Assembly: GCF_014873765.1 (NCBI RefSeq)
Contig: NZ_JADBGG010000004.1
Location: 1-64,000, forward strand
Source of the DNA: Desulfomicrobium macestii
Lineage (GTDB): Bacteria; Desulfobacterota; Desulfovibrionia; Desulfovibrionales; Desulfomicrobiaceae
Direction of reading: 5' to 3'
Length of the DNA: 64,000 nucleotides
Position 1 is the stretch's first letter, and each line of letters opens with the position of its first letter. Below, piece by piece: positions 1 to 9,800 of this stretch. Under the pieces are notes generated by a model that was not told the DNA's origin, ran no database searches, and worked only from the letters and a program-made list of their open reading frames with translations. The position numbers and the translations under genes were made by a program.

Positions 1-1
1 C

Positions 2-97
2 CGACGAGCTCTGGATGGGCCCATTCTCGGTCGCCATATGCTTGAGCATACCCGTTATGCTGTGGAAGAATTTGCAGAACTTGACGCACACAACTAA
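2..97 (+). CDS. 3' end of an unidentified gene, cut by the window edge
   Basis: An open frame enters from the left edge and stops at the TAA at 95-97, giving about 31 residues ending in EFAELDAHN. No family can be recognised from so short a tail. The reading is supported only by the absence of stops, so it may be chance. Confidence 0.25.
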   Translation, partial: RRALDGPILGRHMLEHTRYAVEEFAELDAHN

Positions 98-264
98 AAA
101 CAGTTTCTAGTTTTTCCTGGTCTGAAAAGAGTCGGGTAGCTCGGTCGAGCGGGGCTTTGGATACGAGGATGTTAGGGACAGGCTGCCCAGAAGATGGGAT
201 GCTTGGCAGGCCGGAGTGAGGGCCACAACTCGAGGTGATGTATCTACTTTGGTTTGAAGTATTG

Positions 265-293
265 TTGACAGTGCTTTTTATAGCGCCTAAAAA
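265..293 (+). promoter_or_regulatory. Putative sigma-70 promoter of the toxin-antitoxin pair
   Basis: A perfect -35 hexamer TTGACA (265-270) is followed after 17 bases by TAAAAA (288-293), a moderate -10. The 8-bp palindrome AAGTACTT (293-300) lies just downstream and could be an operator for antitoxin autoregulation. The antitoxin start follows at 325. Confidence 0.4.
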
Positions 294-324
294 AGTACTT
301 ATCAAAGCATTAAAGGAGTTCGGA

Positions 325-579
325 ATGTCCGTGATTACAGCAAATGAAATCAAACGCAGGGGCGTGGCGTGTATCGCTGAAAGTTTGGTTCATGCTCCGG
401 AGGTGGCCATCTCCGTGCGTGGCAAGAACGCGTATGTCGTCATGAGCGTGGAACAGTATAACCACCTGCGCGAGTGCGAACTCGAAGCGGCCCTGCTCGA
501 AACGCGGCGGGACAAGGCCCAAGGCGCGATAGCTCATCGATCCGTCGCCGAGCACATCGAAAGCCTGGGCCATGAATAA
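325..579 (+). CDS. Type II antitoxin, Phd/YefM-like
   Basis: This 84-residue protein starts at the ATG at 325, with AAGGAG at 313-318. An upstream in-frame ATG at 235 lacks a ribosome-binding site and overlaps the promoter, so it was not chosen. The N-terminal half (MSVITANEIKRRG, then a VAISVRGKNAYVVMS strand) matches the DNA-binding fold of Phd/YefM antitoxins; the C-terminal half is charged and helical, as expected for the toxin-binding arm. It overlaps the toxin gene by 8 bases, which implies translational coupling. In this family the antitoxin neutralises the toxin and represses the operon. Confidence 0.75.
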   Translation: MSVITANEIKRRGVACIAESLVHAPEVAISVRGKNAYVVMSVEQYNHLRECELEAALLETRRDKAQGAIAHRSVAEHIESLGHE

Positions 580-853
580 ATTTGCGATCATCTTTACTGA
601 GAGCTACTCCCGGAGAGCGAGAAAATTCTTCAAGGCGCATCCGGAACTCCTCGGCCAATACGAAAAATGCCTGTTCCTCATGGAGGCAAATCCTTTCCAC
701 CCATCCCTTCGCATTCATCCACTGCAAGGCCGGCTGGCCGGACTTCATTCCATTTCCATCACCATGAGCTACAGGCTGACCATCGAATTTCTGATTGAAG
801 ACAAGGAGATCATCCCGGTCAATATTGGGACCCACGATCAGGTTTATGGTTGA
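572..853 (+). CDS. Type II toxin, RelE/ParE superfamily
   Basis: This 93-residue protein has the small RelE/ParE fold pattern: an N-terminal strand (FAIIFTESYSRRARKFF), helices, then a basic core (RIHPLQGRLAG, SYRLTIEFLIED) and a C-terminal strand (IIPVNIGTHDQVYG). RelE-type members cut mRNA on the ribosome and ParE-type members poison gyrase; the sequence alone does not separate them, although the GTHDQVYG tail is closer to the YafQ/RelE side. It overlaps the antitoxin gene by 8 bases. The module sits in an accessory stretch beside a pseudogene. Confidence 0.75.
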   Translation: MNKFAIIFTESYSRRARKFFKAHPELLGQYEKCLFLMEANPFHPSLRIHPLQGRLAGLHSISITMSYRLTIEFLIEDKEIIPVNIGTHDQVYG

Positions 854-1033
854 TCACGGCGGTTTTGTCGATGCTGCCCAGTCTCACGGATACTCCTAGA
901 GCCAGTAGCCACGGGCTGGTTCCTCCTGAGGCCGGTCTCACTGTCGTTTGAGGGAACACGGGGGCGCCCATCAAAAGGACCCAGGTCAAGAGAAAGTATT
1001 TCCGATTGTCTGACCCTCGATTTTCCTCGTGTA

Positions 1034-1500
1034 TCATTTCTCCCAGAGGCCCGATATCGGTACGGCATAAAGCTGGTTTCCAAAGGGAACAACTGCCTCG
1101 CCGTCGTACATCACAACCCCGGCCACAAACCGGTTTTCCACGGCCTGCTGGAGTTTTCGCAGACCCTTGAAATCATCGCCGGTCACGGTCGATGACGCCT
1201 TCATCTCTACCCCGGCGATCCTCCCCCCGCATTCCAGCACCAGATCCACTTCCATCTTGTCCTTGTCCCGGAAATGCCTGAACGAGACCGCATCATCCAG
1301 CCAGTCTGCCTGGTGTTTGAGTTCCAGACAGATGAATGTTGCGAGTATCCGGCCAATCACGACGCGGTCTTTCCAGAGAGCGTCGGCACCCAGGCCGAGT
1401 AGCGCGCAGGCCAGGCCTTTGCAGCAATGCGGGTAGGAACTGCGGGGATTTTCTTCCGGCGAGTTCCGCCTGGGCCAGGGGGTGGGGTTTGAAACTGCAA
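1034..1500 (-). pseudogene. Remnant of an AAA ATPase with a DUF4143 C-terminal domain
   Basis: The last ~130 residues of the frame ending at 1034 (GLACALLGLGADALWKDRV... through GGRIAGVEMKASS to YAVPISGLWEK) match the nuclease-like C-terminal domain of DUF4143 ATPases. Upstream, the expected K-S-P-x-F segment lies in another frame near 1430-1450, so there is a frameshift. The whole N-terminal AAA domain (Walker A and B) is missing. Homology ends near 1500, next to two short direct repeats. The gene is truncated and frameshifted and should be dead. Confidence 0.6.
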
Positions 1501-1508
1501 GTTTTTGT

Positions 1509-1547
1509 TCGTCCAATTGTAAGTTGATGCTCGTCCAATTGTAAGTT
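1509..1547. repeat. Two direct copies of a 17-bp motif at the pseudogene boundary
   Basis: TCGTCCAATTGTAAGTT occurs at 1509-1525 and again at 1531-1547, a period of 22 bases. A weaker third relative (cttgcagttt on the minus strand) lies at about 1488-1500. The repeats mark the point where homology to the DUF4143 gene is lost. Multiple short terminal repeats are seen at the ends of some insertion sequences (for example the IS21 type), but no transposase is present, so that origin is only a guess. Confidence 0.6.
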
Positions 1548-1754
1548 TTATAGTGCGAATTCAATTTAAAATTGAATGAATTCAAATAAATAGATTTTTG
1601 TGCTTCGATTCGTTCGCGAAACACAAAACGGCTTCACCTGCTTCCTTTCCAGCGCAAAATTCCTGGGTTCGGGATGCCGCCCGTCAGGTTTGTTCATCTT
1701 CTTCCATCCCTTGAAATACCCCACGCCCTTCAGCACGGACCGCGCATGAGCCGT

Positions 1755-2669
1755 TTAAAGCAGCAGGCCCAGCACGAGGGGCAGCGTCAGCAGGGCGAGG
1801 AGGGTCTGGATGGTGATGATGGCGGCCATGCGGTCGTGGTCGCCGCCGAGGACCCGGGCCAGGATGTAGGAGGATACAGAGACCGGGACGGCCGCGAAGA
1901 CCAGACAGACGCCCATGGGCGTTCCTGAAAGACCCAGGGTTCGTCCGATGCCGAAGGCAAGCAGCGGCAGCAGCAGAAGCTTGAAGACCGAGCCGACGCC
2001 GATGTCCTTCCAGCCTTGAAGGGCCGCCGTGAACGACATCCCTGCGCCTACGGCCAAAAGTCCCAGGGGCAACGAGGCGCTGCCCAGGAGGTGCAAGCCT
2101 TCCAGCACCGGGGCGGGCAGGCCGATGTTCAAGAATTGCAGGGTGAAACCGGCGATGCAGGACAGAATGAGCGGATTGCGGCCGAGTTGCACCAGCGTCT
2201 CCCGTAATCCGCGAATGCTGGTGTCGCGTCCATGTCTGGACAGAACCAGCACGCAAAGCACATTGACCAGCGGGATGATGGTCATGAGCGCAACCGCGGA
2301 AAGGGTCAGGCCCTCGTCGCCGAAGAGACCTCCGGCGGCAGAGAGGCCAAGATACGTGTTGGGCCGGATGGCGCCCTGAAAGATGGAGGTGAAGGCCGGT
2401 CCGTCTTTTTGCACCAACGGTCGCATGAACATGAGCAGCCCGGCGATCACGGTTATGGACAGCGCCAGCGTGACGGACATGAACAGCACCGGCTGATCTG
2501 CGATATGCAGAGTGGCCAGCTTGCCCACGAGCAGGGCCGGGAAAAGCACGTAGTAGGTCAGTCGCTCGACTTGAGGCCAGAAGGCCGCACTTGGAAATTC
2601 CGCCTTGCGGAGCACGAAGCCCGTTAGAATAAGTAAGAAAATCGGCAGGATGGTCTGAAGAACGTTCAC
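1755..2669 (-). CDS. AEC family permease (auxin efflux carrier type)
   Basis: The start is the GTG at 2669, which has GGAGGT immediately upstream; longer versions add an unrelated N-terminus. The 304-residue product is almost entirely hydrophobic, with about ten membrane segments. It carries AEC-family signatures: an N-terminal PIFLLILTGFVLRK helix, QGAIRPNTYLGLSAA in the middle (the family's N-x-x-Y-LG region) and a C-terminal half resembling the first. Family members export organic anions such as malate or auxin-like acids; the substrate is unknown here. It stands alone, between a pseudogene and the metal-efflux operon. Confidence 0.8.
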   Translation of the reverse strand: MNVLQTILPIFLLILTGFVLRKAEFPSAAFWPQVERLTYYVLFPALLVGKLATLHIADQPVLFMSVTLALSITVIAGLLMFMRPLVQKDGPAFTSIFQGAIRPNTYLGLSAAGGLFGDEGLTLSAVALMTIIPLVNVLCVLVLSRHGRDTSIRGLRETLVQLGRNPLILSCIAGFTLQFLNIGLPAPVLEGLHLLGSASLPLGLLAVGAGMSFTAALQGWKDIGVGSVFKLLLLPLLAFGIGRTLGLSGTPMGVCLVFAAVPVSVSSYILARVLGGDHDRMAAIITIQTLLALLTLPLVLGLLL

Positions 2670-3083
2670 CTGGCACCTCCGCAGGGCGTACCGTAGATGC
2701 ACCAACGGCGGCTGTAAAGAAGGATTGCATAGGACCGAAACGTCCTGTCTTTTCATTTTTTTTTGGCGTCGCTCCGCCTTTCAGATTTTTTTTCTGGCCA
2801 GAAGCATCACGTGCATCTATGCTTTTGAAGCCTTTTCATCGATACATTCATCCGGGTACGCTTGATGATGGCCTATCCGGGCGCAGAGTCCGCTTCAGGT
2901 GTGCAGAATTCGTGGGTGTCGCCATTTTGTGCAGGGCTCTTGTGCAATTTGTTGCGTGCATTAATCGTATAAAAATAGTCCGATTTAAATGTTTTGAGCT
3001 ATTTTCATGAAATCATGGGGCTTATGAGTTCAAGCATGGCAGTTGCTTATGTTTTGCCGAGATTATTATGCCGGAGGTTCATG
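2670..3083. other. Intergenic region upstream of the efflux operon
   Basis: This 414-bp stretch separates the minus-strand permease from the plus-strand efflux operon. It contains T-rich runs near 2755-2795 and an A/T-rich segment around 2960-3000 that probably carries the operon promoter. No pair of hexamers at good spacing and no clear metal-regulator palindrome was found. No gene is supported here. Confidence 0.5.
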
Positions 3084-4451
3084 ATGAGGATGTCCCTGAC
3101 CCGCCTGGCCGTTTGGGGCCTTGCCGCGGTGCTGGTCTTTGCGGGCAAGGCCGCGTTCGCGGACGAGTGGCCGGAGCAGAGCGTTCTGCACGGTTATCTG
3201 GAGGAGGGCGCGCGGGCCAATCCGGGTCTGCAGGCCGCCTTCGCTCGCTTCGAGGCCGCCCTGGACAAGGTGCCCCAGGCCCGGGCCTGGCCCGATCCGA
3301 GGCTGTCTTTCGGCGTCTTCACCGTGCCCGTCGAGACGCGCACCGGGCCCCAGCGCATGCGTTTCGGCGTGGCGCAGATGCTGCCGTGGTTCGGCAAGCG
3401 CGACCTCAAGGCCACCATGGCCGAGCGCGAGGCCGCGGCCCTGCTGGCCCAGGCCCAGAGCGCCAAGCTGACACTTTTCCGCGAGATCGGGGCCGCCTAT
3501 TTCGAGTACGCCTATCTGGGCAAGGCGCTTGATTCCGCGCGGGAAGAGCTTGAAATATTGAAATATTTCGAAGCACTGGTGGAGACCCGGTACGCCGTGT
3601 CCAGCGCCTCCTACGCGGATTTCACCCGCGTCCAGGTGGAGCGGGCCAAGGTCGAGGAGCGCGTCGCTTCCCTGAACGATTACCGGTTTCCCCTGTCCGA
3701 GCGCCTGCGCACCCTGCTGGGCAGGCCCGCCGGGGAGATACTGCCCATGCCCGGCAGCGTCCCGCTCATGGACACGAATTGGGATGACGGCCGGATCACC
3801 TCGGCCATCACGGAACACAACCTGGCGCTGGCCGCCCTCGACGCCAAGGCCGAAGCAGCCGATGCGGCCGCGGATCTCGCACGCAGGGAGTTCTTTCCGG
3901 ACCTGACCGTGGGGCTGGAGTCCATCTACACCGACGCCCCGCGCATGGCCGGGGTGGTCAACGAGGGCAAGGACCCAGTGGCCATCACCTTCGGCATCAA
4001 CCTGCCCTTCGACCAGGAGGCGCGGGAGGCGGCGGTGCGGCAGGCCAAAAATTCCGCCCGGGCGACGCGCCTGGAGCGGGCGGACAAGGTCGCGGGCCTT
4101 GAGGCCCAGGCCAGCAGGCTGCTCTTCGGCGTCCGCGACGGGTCCAGGCGCCTTGAGCTTCTGTCCGGAACCATCGTGCCCAAGGCTCGGCAGAACCTTG
4201 ATGCCTCCATGGACGCGTACCAGGCGGGCAAGGCCTCCATGCTGGACCTGCTGACCGCCGAGAAGACGCTCATCGAACTTGAACTGCAGTACCACCGGGT
4301 GCTGACGGACCAGGCCGTGCGCCTGGCCGATCTCGACGTCCTGGCCGGGGAGGAGATTCCCCGCACATTTTCGAGGACCCCGGCTTTGGCCGGGGAAGAA
4401 CAGGCCCGCGACCTGCGGGTCTCCCTGACCAAACCCGAAGCCTCCAAGTGA
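3084..4451 (+). CDS. TolC-family outer-membrane efflux channel (CusC-like)
   Basis: GGAGG at 3073-3077 supports a start at 3084, giving 455 residues; ATGs at 3081 and 3090 are alternatives. The N-terminus is a signal peptide (MRMSLTRLAVWGLAAVLVF, cleavage after AFA). Two long helical repeats follow, with the alternating Ala/Glu/Arg-rich pattern of outer-membrane efflux proteins, and WPDPRLSFGVF near the start of the mature protein. It should form the outer-membrane duct of the tripartite pump encoded downstream (adaptor at 4768, pump at 6888). The spacing to the next gene is 16 bases, so it is the first gene of the operon. Confidence 0.85.
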   Translation: MRMSLTRLAVWGLAAVLVFAGKAAFADEWPEQSVLHGYLEEGARANPGLQAAFARFEAALDKVPQARAWPDPRLSFGVFTVPVETRTGPQRMRFGVAQMLPWFGKRDLKATMAEREAAALLAQAQSAKLTLFREIGAAYFEYAYLGKALDSAREELEILKYFEALVETRYAVSSASYADFTRVQVERAKVEERVASLNDYRFPLSERLRTLLGRPAGEILPMPGSVPLMDTNWDDGRITSAITEHNLALAALDAKAEAADAAADLARREFFPDLTVGLESIYTDAPRMAGVVNEGKDPVAITFGINLPFDQEAREAAVRQAKNSARATRLERADKVAGLEAQASRLLFGVRDGSRRLELLSGTIVPKARQNLDASMDAYQAGKASMLDLLTAEKTLIELELQYHRVLTDQAVRLADLDVLAGEEIPRTFSRTPALAGEEQARDLRVSLTKPEASK

Positions 4452-4467
4452 GGCAAGGAGAACCATC

Positions 4468-4749
4468 ATGAAAAAGCTCATTCTGCTCTGCGCGGCCGCC
4501 ACCGTCTTCGCCTTCCTGTCCCTGTCCCCGGCCTGGGCCGCGCCCCAGACCGAATGCCCTGTCATGGGCGGCGCCATCAACAAGGAACTCTATGTGGATT
4601 ACAAGGGCGAGAGGGTGTATTTCTGCTGCGCGGGATGCCCCGAGACCTTCAGGAAAAATCCCGAGAAGTACATGAAGAAGCTCAAGGCCGAAGGCGTCGA
4701 GCTGGAAAAGGTCCCGGCCGAAGCCGCTCCGGCGGAAAAGAAACAGTAA
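4468..4749 (+). CDS. Secreted YHS-domain metal-binding protein
   Basis: The 93-residue protein has a signal peptide (MKKLILLCAAATVFAFLSL, ending AWA) followed by one YHS domain. The domain shows the key pattern: TECPVMGG, a YVDYKGERVYFCC strand, AGCPETF, and a lysine-rich tail. YHS domains bind heavy metals through their cysteines. Its position between channel and adaptor suggests it picks up metal in the periplasm for the pump, as small soluble metallochaperones do in other Cus systems; that role is inferred. Confidence 0.8.
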   Translation: MKKLILLCAAATVFAFLSLSPAWAAPQTECPVMGGAINKELYVDYKGERVYFCCAGCPETFRKNPEKYMKKLKAEGVELEKVPAEAAPAEKKQ

Positions 4750-4767
4750 ACCTTCTTCGAGGGATGC

Positions 4768-6885
4768 ATGAACGCGACACTCAGGAAATACGCGGTGTGG
4801 GCCACGGCCGGATGTCTTCTCGTGGTCCTCGGCCTTGGCGGGGGGTACCTCCTGTGGGCGCCTCCAGGGTCCGGGCATGACGGACACGACCATGCCGGAC
4901 AGGAGACCGCCGAAGGCGCGCCCGCCGCGTCCCTGTGGACCTGCTCCATGCATCCCCAGATCAAGCTGCCCGAACCCGGGCAGTGCCCCATTTGCTTCAT
5001 GGACCTCATTCCCCTGGCCATACCGGACGGCGAGGACCGGCGGACGAGCCTGCGCCAGCTGAGCCTTTCCCCGGACGCGGCCCGGCTGGCGGGCATCCGG
5101 GTGGAAGCGGCGCGCCTGGCCGAGGTCTCCGTGCAGACCCATCTCTTCGGCAAGGTGGCCTACGACGAATCGCGCGTGGGCGTCATCACGGCCTGGGTCG
5201 GCGGTCGCATCGACAGGCTGCACGTGGACACGACCGGTGCCGTGGTCCGGGCCGGGCAGGCCATGGCCCTCGTCTACAGCCCCGAGCTGGTGGCGGCCCA
5301 GGCCGAACTCATCCAGGCCGTGCGGGCCCGCGAGCGCATGTCGGGCGGCAGCCGTCTGGTCGCGGACTCCGCCCTGCGCATGGAGAACGCCGCCCGCGAG
5401 AAGCTGCGTCTGCTGGGCATGGGCAAGGCGCAGATCGAAGGCATGGTCAAGCGCGGAACCCCGGCGGACCATGTCACCCTGACCGCGCCGCAGTCGGGCA
5501 TCGTCATCGAGAAGAAGGTCGTGGAAGGCATGTACGTGCAGACGGGCATGCCCATCTATGCCGTGGCGGACCTCTCGCGGGTCTGGGTGGTGCTTGAGGC
5601 CTACGAATCGGACCTGGTCTGGATGGCCCCCGGCAAAGACGTGGCCTTCAGGGTCGAGGCCCTGCCGGGGCAGGAGTTCACGGGCAAGGTCGTGTATGTG
5701 GGCACGTCCGTGAACCCGGCCACGCGCACCGTGGAGGTGCGGGTGGAGGTGCCCAACCCCGGGCTGGCGCTGAAGCCCGGCATGTTCGTCAGCGCGATGC
5801 AGCAGGACGGGGCCGCGCAGCGGCCGCGCGAGCTGGTCATCCCGGCCTCGGCCCCGCTCATCACCGGGAAGCGCGCCGTGGTGTACGTGGCCGACCCGGA
5901 TCGGCCCGGCGTGTACGAGGGCCGGGAGGTGGTGCTCGGGCCCCGGACCGACCAGGGCTACGTGGTCCGCGGCGGCATCGCCGAGGGCGAGCTGGTGGTG
6001 GTGCAGGGCAATTTCCGCATCGACGCGGCCCTGCAGATCGTGGCCCGGCCGAGCATGATGAACCCGGCCGAGGCCCCGGCCGCGAGCGGGGTGCGCTTCG
6101 CCGACGTGCCGCAGCCCTTCAGCGTCCGCCTGGCGGCCCTGGCCCAGCGCCTCGGGGCCGTGGAGGAATCCGTGGCCGCGGGCGGCCTGGACGCTGTGCG
6201 CGGCGCGTACCATGATTTCGGCAAGGCCCTGAACGGCGTGGACGCCGACGCCCTGGACGGCGAGGCGGCCCTGGAATGGAAGGAGCTGTCCATGCTCCTG
6301 GGGAACGACGCCCTGCTGGGTTACGAGTCCCCGACCCCGCGCCGCGCCGCCCAGGTGCTGGACGACATGCGCGGGCATTTCGCCCGGGTCCGGGCCGCGT
6401 TCCCCCTGCAGGAGCTCACGGCCAAGATCGAGGCCCCCGCCGGGTTGCGCAGCGCCCTCGACGCCCTGTACGCCGCCTATATTCCGGTACAGGAAGCCCT
6501 GGCCGGCGATGACGCGAACACGGCCCACGCGGCTCTCGTCCTTTTCAGGCAGGCCCTCGGGCAGGCCAACGAGAGCGCTCGCGCCGAGGGCGGTGAAGCA
6601 TGGTCCGGGCATTCGGCGGCCATCGCTTCGGGCCTCGACGAGATGGAGCAGGCCGCCGAAATGGACGGCCTGCGCGCCGGGTTCTACCCCCTGTCCGTGG
6701 CCATGTCCCGCATGGTGGAAACCTACGGCGCAGGGCAAGGGCCGGTCTACGAACTCTACTGCCCCATGGCCTTCGGCAACCAGGGCGCGACATGGCTGCA
6801 GGGTGATCCGAAGGTCAACAACCCCTATTTCGGGGCCGCAATGCTGCGTTGCGGCGAGGTCAAACGCCAGCTGAGGGGCGAGTAG
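4768..6885 (+). CDS. cusB: CusB-like periplasmic adaptor with metal-binding end domains
   Basis: This 705-residue membrane-fusion protein has an N-terminal membrane anchor (residues 8-30), a His-rich linker (GHDGHDH), then a heavy-metal-binding domain at about 57-82 (TCSMHPQI, CPICFMDL). The lipoyl and beta-barrel core of RND adaptors follows (GGRIDRLHVDTTGAVVRAG; LTAPQSGIVIEKKVVEGMYV). From about residue 470 there is an extra DUF3347-like region ending in LYCPMAFGNQGATW. Ordinary CusB is about 400 residues; the extension is a second putative metal site. It stops two bases before the pump gene. Confidence 0.88.
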   Translation: MNATLRKYAVWATAGCLLVVLGLGGGYLLWAPPGSGHDGHDHAGQETAEGAPAASLWTCSMHPQIKLPEPGQCPICFMDLIPLAIPDGEDRRTSLRQLSLSPDAARLAGIRVEAARLAEVSVQTHLFGKVAYDESRVGVITAWVGGRIDRLHVDTTGAVVRAGQAMALVYSPELVAAQAELIQAVRARERMSGGSRLVADSALRMENAAREKLRLLGMGKAQIEGMVKRGTPADHVTLTAPQSGIVIEKKVVEGMYVQTGMPIYAVADLSRVWVVLEAYESDLVWMAPGKDVAFRVEALPGQEFTGKVVYVGTSVNPATRTVEVRVEVPNPGLALKPGMFVSAMQQDGAAQRPRELVIPASAPLITGKRAVVYVADPDRPGVYEGREVVLGPRTDQGYVVRGGIAEGELVVVQGNFRIDAALQIVARPSMMNPAEAPAASGVRFADVPQPFSVRLAALAQRLGAVEESVAAGGLDAVRGAYHDFGKALNGVDADALDGEAALEWKELSMLLGNDALLGYESPTPRRAAQVLDDMRGHFARVRAAFPLQELTAKIEAPAGLRSALDALYAAYIPVQEALAGDDANTAHAALVLFRQALGQANESARAEGGEAWSGHSAAIASGLDEMEQAAEMDGLRAGFYPLSVAMSRMVETYGAGQGPVYELYCPMAFGNQGATWLQGDPKVNNPYFGAAMLRCGEVKRQLRGE

Positions 6886-6887
6886 GC

Positions 6888-9800
6888 ATGAGCGAGCACA
6901 CGTCCCTCATGGACCGCATCATCCGCTTCTGTCTGGATCAGAAGCTCGTCGTCGTTCTTCTGGTCTGCATGGCGCTGGGCTGGGGCTTCATCGTCGCCCC
7001 ATTTGCCTGGCACGCGCCCGGCATCGAGCGCGACCCCGTGCCCGTGGACGCCATCCCGGACATCGGCGAGAACCAGCAGATCGTCTTCACCGCCTGGCCT
7101 GGCCGCTCCCCCCTGGACGTGCAGGACCAGGTCACCTATCCGCTGACCGTGTCCCTGCTGGGCATGCCCGGCGTGAAGACCGTGCGTTCCTACTCCATGC
7201 TCGGCTTCTCGACTATCTACGTCATCTTCGACGAGGAAGTGGAGTTCTACTGGTCGCGCACGCGCCTGCTGGAGAAAATCAATTCCCTGCCCCCGTCCAC
7301 ATTGCCGTCCGATGTGCGCCCGACCCTGGGCCCCGACGCCACGGCCCTGGGCCAGGTCTTCTGGTACACCCTGGAGGGCCGCGACCCAGACGGCCGGCCC
7401 ACGGGAGGCTGGGATCCCGACGAGATCCGCTCCGTGCAGGACTGGTACGTGCGCTACGCCCTGACCTCGGCCGAGGGGGTGAGCGAGGTGGCCGGCGTGG
7501 GTGGCTTCGTGCGCGAGTACCAGATCGAGGTCGATCCCGACGCCATGCGCGCGGCCGGCGTCAGCCTGCCGGAGATTGTCGGCGCCCTGAAGATGGCCAA
7601 TATGGAGGTGGGCGCCGGGACCATGGAGATCAACCGCGTGGAGTACGTCATCCGCGGCGTCGGTTTCATCAAGAATCTCGAACAGGTGCGCACTTCGGTC
7701 ATCAAGATGCGCGACTCCATCCCCATCACCGTGGACGACGTGGCCCACGTCAGCTTCGGCCCGGCGAACCGCCGCGGCCTGCTGGACAAGGGCGGGGTGG
7801 AGGTGGTCGGCGGCGTGGTCACCGTGCGCTACGGCGAAAACCCCCTGGCGGCCATCGACGCGGTCAAGGCCGAGATCGCCCGCATCGCTCCCGGTTTGCC
7901 GGAGAAGGTCCTGCCCGACGGCACGCGCTCCAAGCTGACCATCGTGCCCTTCTACGACCGCTCGGGCCTCATCCACGAGACCCTCGATACGCTCGGTTCG
8001 GCCCTCCAGCAGCAGATCCTGATCACCATCATCGTGGTTCTGGTGCTGGTCATGCACCTGCGCAGCTCCTTTCTCATCTCGGCGCTTCTGCCCATGGCCG
8101 TGATGATGTGCTTCATCGCCATGAAGCAGTTCAGGGTGGACGCCAACATCGTGGCCCTGTCGGGCATCGCCATCGCCATCGGGACCATGGTCGACATGGG
8201 CATCATCATCTGCGAGAGCATCCTGCAGAAGATGGACTCTTCGCCCGAGGACACGCCCATGAGCAGGGTGGTCTTCGAGGGCGCCTCCGAAGTCGGCAGC
8301 GCCGTGCTTACGGCCGTGAGCACGACCATCGTCGGCTTTCTGCCCGTCTTCTTCATGACCGGGGCCGAGGGCAAGCTGTTCGGCCCCCTGGCCTACACCA
8401 AGACTTTTGCCCTCATCGCCTCCATCATCGTGGCCCTGACCATCCTTCCGGCAGCGGCCGCGCTCATTTTCCGCCGCCGGCAGATGCGTCCGTCCCTGTG
8501 GTTCGTGGCCGCCCTGGTGGTCGCTGGTCTTGTGGTCGCGGTCTGGAAGTCCGTCTGGATCGGTTCGGGCCTCGTCGTGGTCGGCCTCTACCGCCTGGTG
8601 TACGATCGGCTGCCCGAGCGTTGGCAAACCTGGCTGCGCTGGGGCGCAAGCCTGGGCCTGGCCCTGGCCGTGACCGTGTTCCTGGCCCTGGACTGGCTGC
8701 CGCTGGGGCTGGAGAAGGGGCGGATGGTCAACACCTTTTTCGTGATTGGCCTCATCGGCCTGCTGATGGGTTTTTTCCAGGTCTTCCGCCTTGCATACGG
8801 GCCGCTGCTGAGAATTTTTCTCCGGCATAAAGCCCTTTTTCTCGTCATTCCGGGTGTTCTGACCCTGTTTGGAGGCGTGGTCTGGCTCGGGGCCGCCCCC
8901 TTCCTGTCCGTCCTGCCCGAGGGGCTGCGCACCACGCGGCCAATGGTGGCTTTCGTCCACGCCTTCCCGGGTCTGGGCAAGGAGTTCATGCCGCCGCTGG
9001 ACGAGGGCTCCTTCCTCTACATGCCGACCACCATGCCCCACGCCTCACTGGGCGAGGTCAAGGACCTCCTGGCCCTGCAGGACATGTCCATCCAGGCCAT
9101 CCCGGAAGTGGAGAGCGCCGTGGGCAAGCTCGGGCGCGCGGACTCGCCCCTGGACCCGGCGCCCGTGTCCATGGTCGAGACCGTCATCAACTATAAGAAC
9201 GAGTACCTGCTGGGCGCCGATGGCAGACGCCTGCGCTTCGTCTGGCGCGAGGACGCCAAGGACTATTTCCGCGACGCGGGCGGCACCCCGGTCCCTGCGG
9301 CCGACGGCATGCCTTATCTGGTGCGCGGCTGGTTCGAGCGCGACGAACAGGGCCGCCTCATTCCCGACGCGGGCGGCCAGCCCTTCCGGCTCTGGCGGCC
9401 CGCGCTGGACCCGGACCTGAACCGGGGGCGCGAGGCCTGGGGCGGGATACAATCCCCCGACGACATCTGGGACGAGATCGTCAAAGCCGCCGAAGTGCCC
9501 GGCATGACCTCGGCCCCGAAGCTGCAGCCCATCGCCGCGCGCATCGTCATGCTGCAGTCGGGCATGCGCGCGCCCATGGGGGTCAAGGTCAAGGGGCCGG
9601 ACCTGGCGACCATCGAGTCCGTGGCCATGGAGGTGGAACGGTTGCTCAAGGAAGTGCCCATGGTGCAGCCGGCCGCGGTGGTGGCGGACCGCATCGTGGG
9701 CAAGCCGTATCTGGAGATCGTGCCGGACCGCGAGGCCATTTCGCGCTACGGCATCATGCTCGCGACGGTGCAGGAGATCATCCAGGCCTCCGTGGGCGGC

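Noticed and set aside
4270-6738. Open frame of 822 codons on the minus strand opposite cusB
   Set aside because: It is a GC-rich antisense shadow: His/Gly/Arg-rich composition, no family signature, and fully opposite a well-supported gene. The same holds for long antisense frames opposite cusA, ahcY-metK, the glutamate-synthase-like gene and the liv genes.
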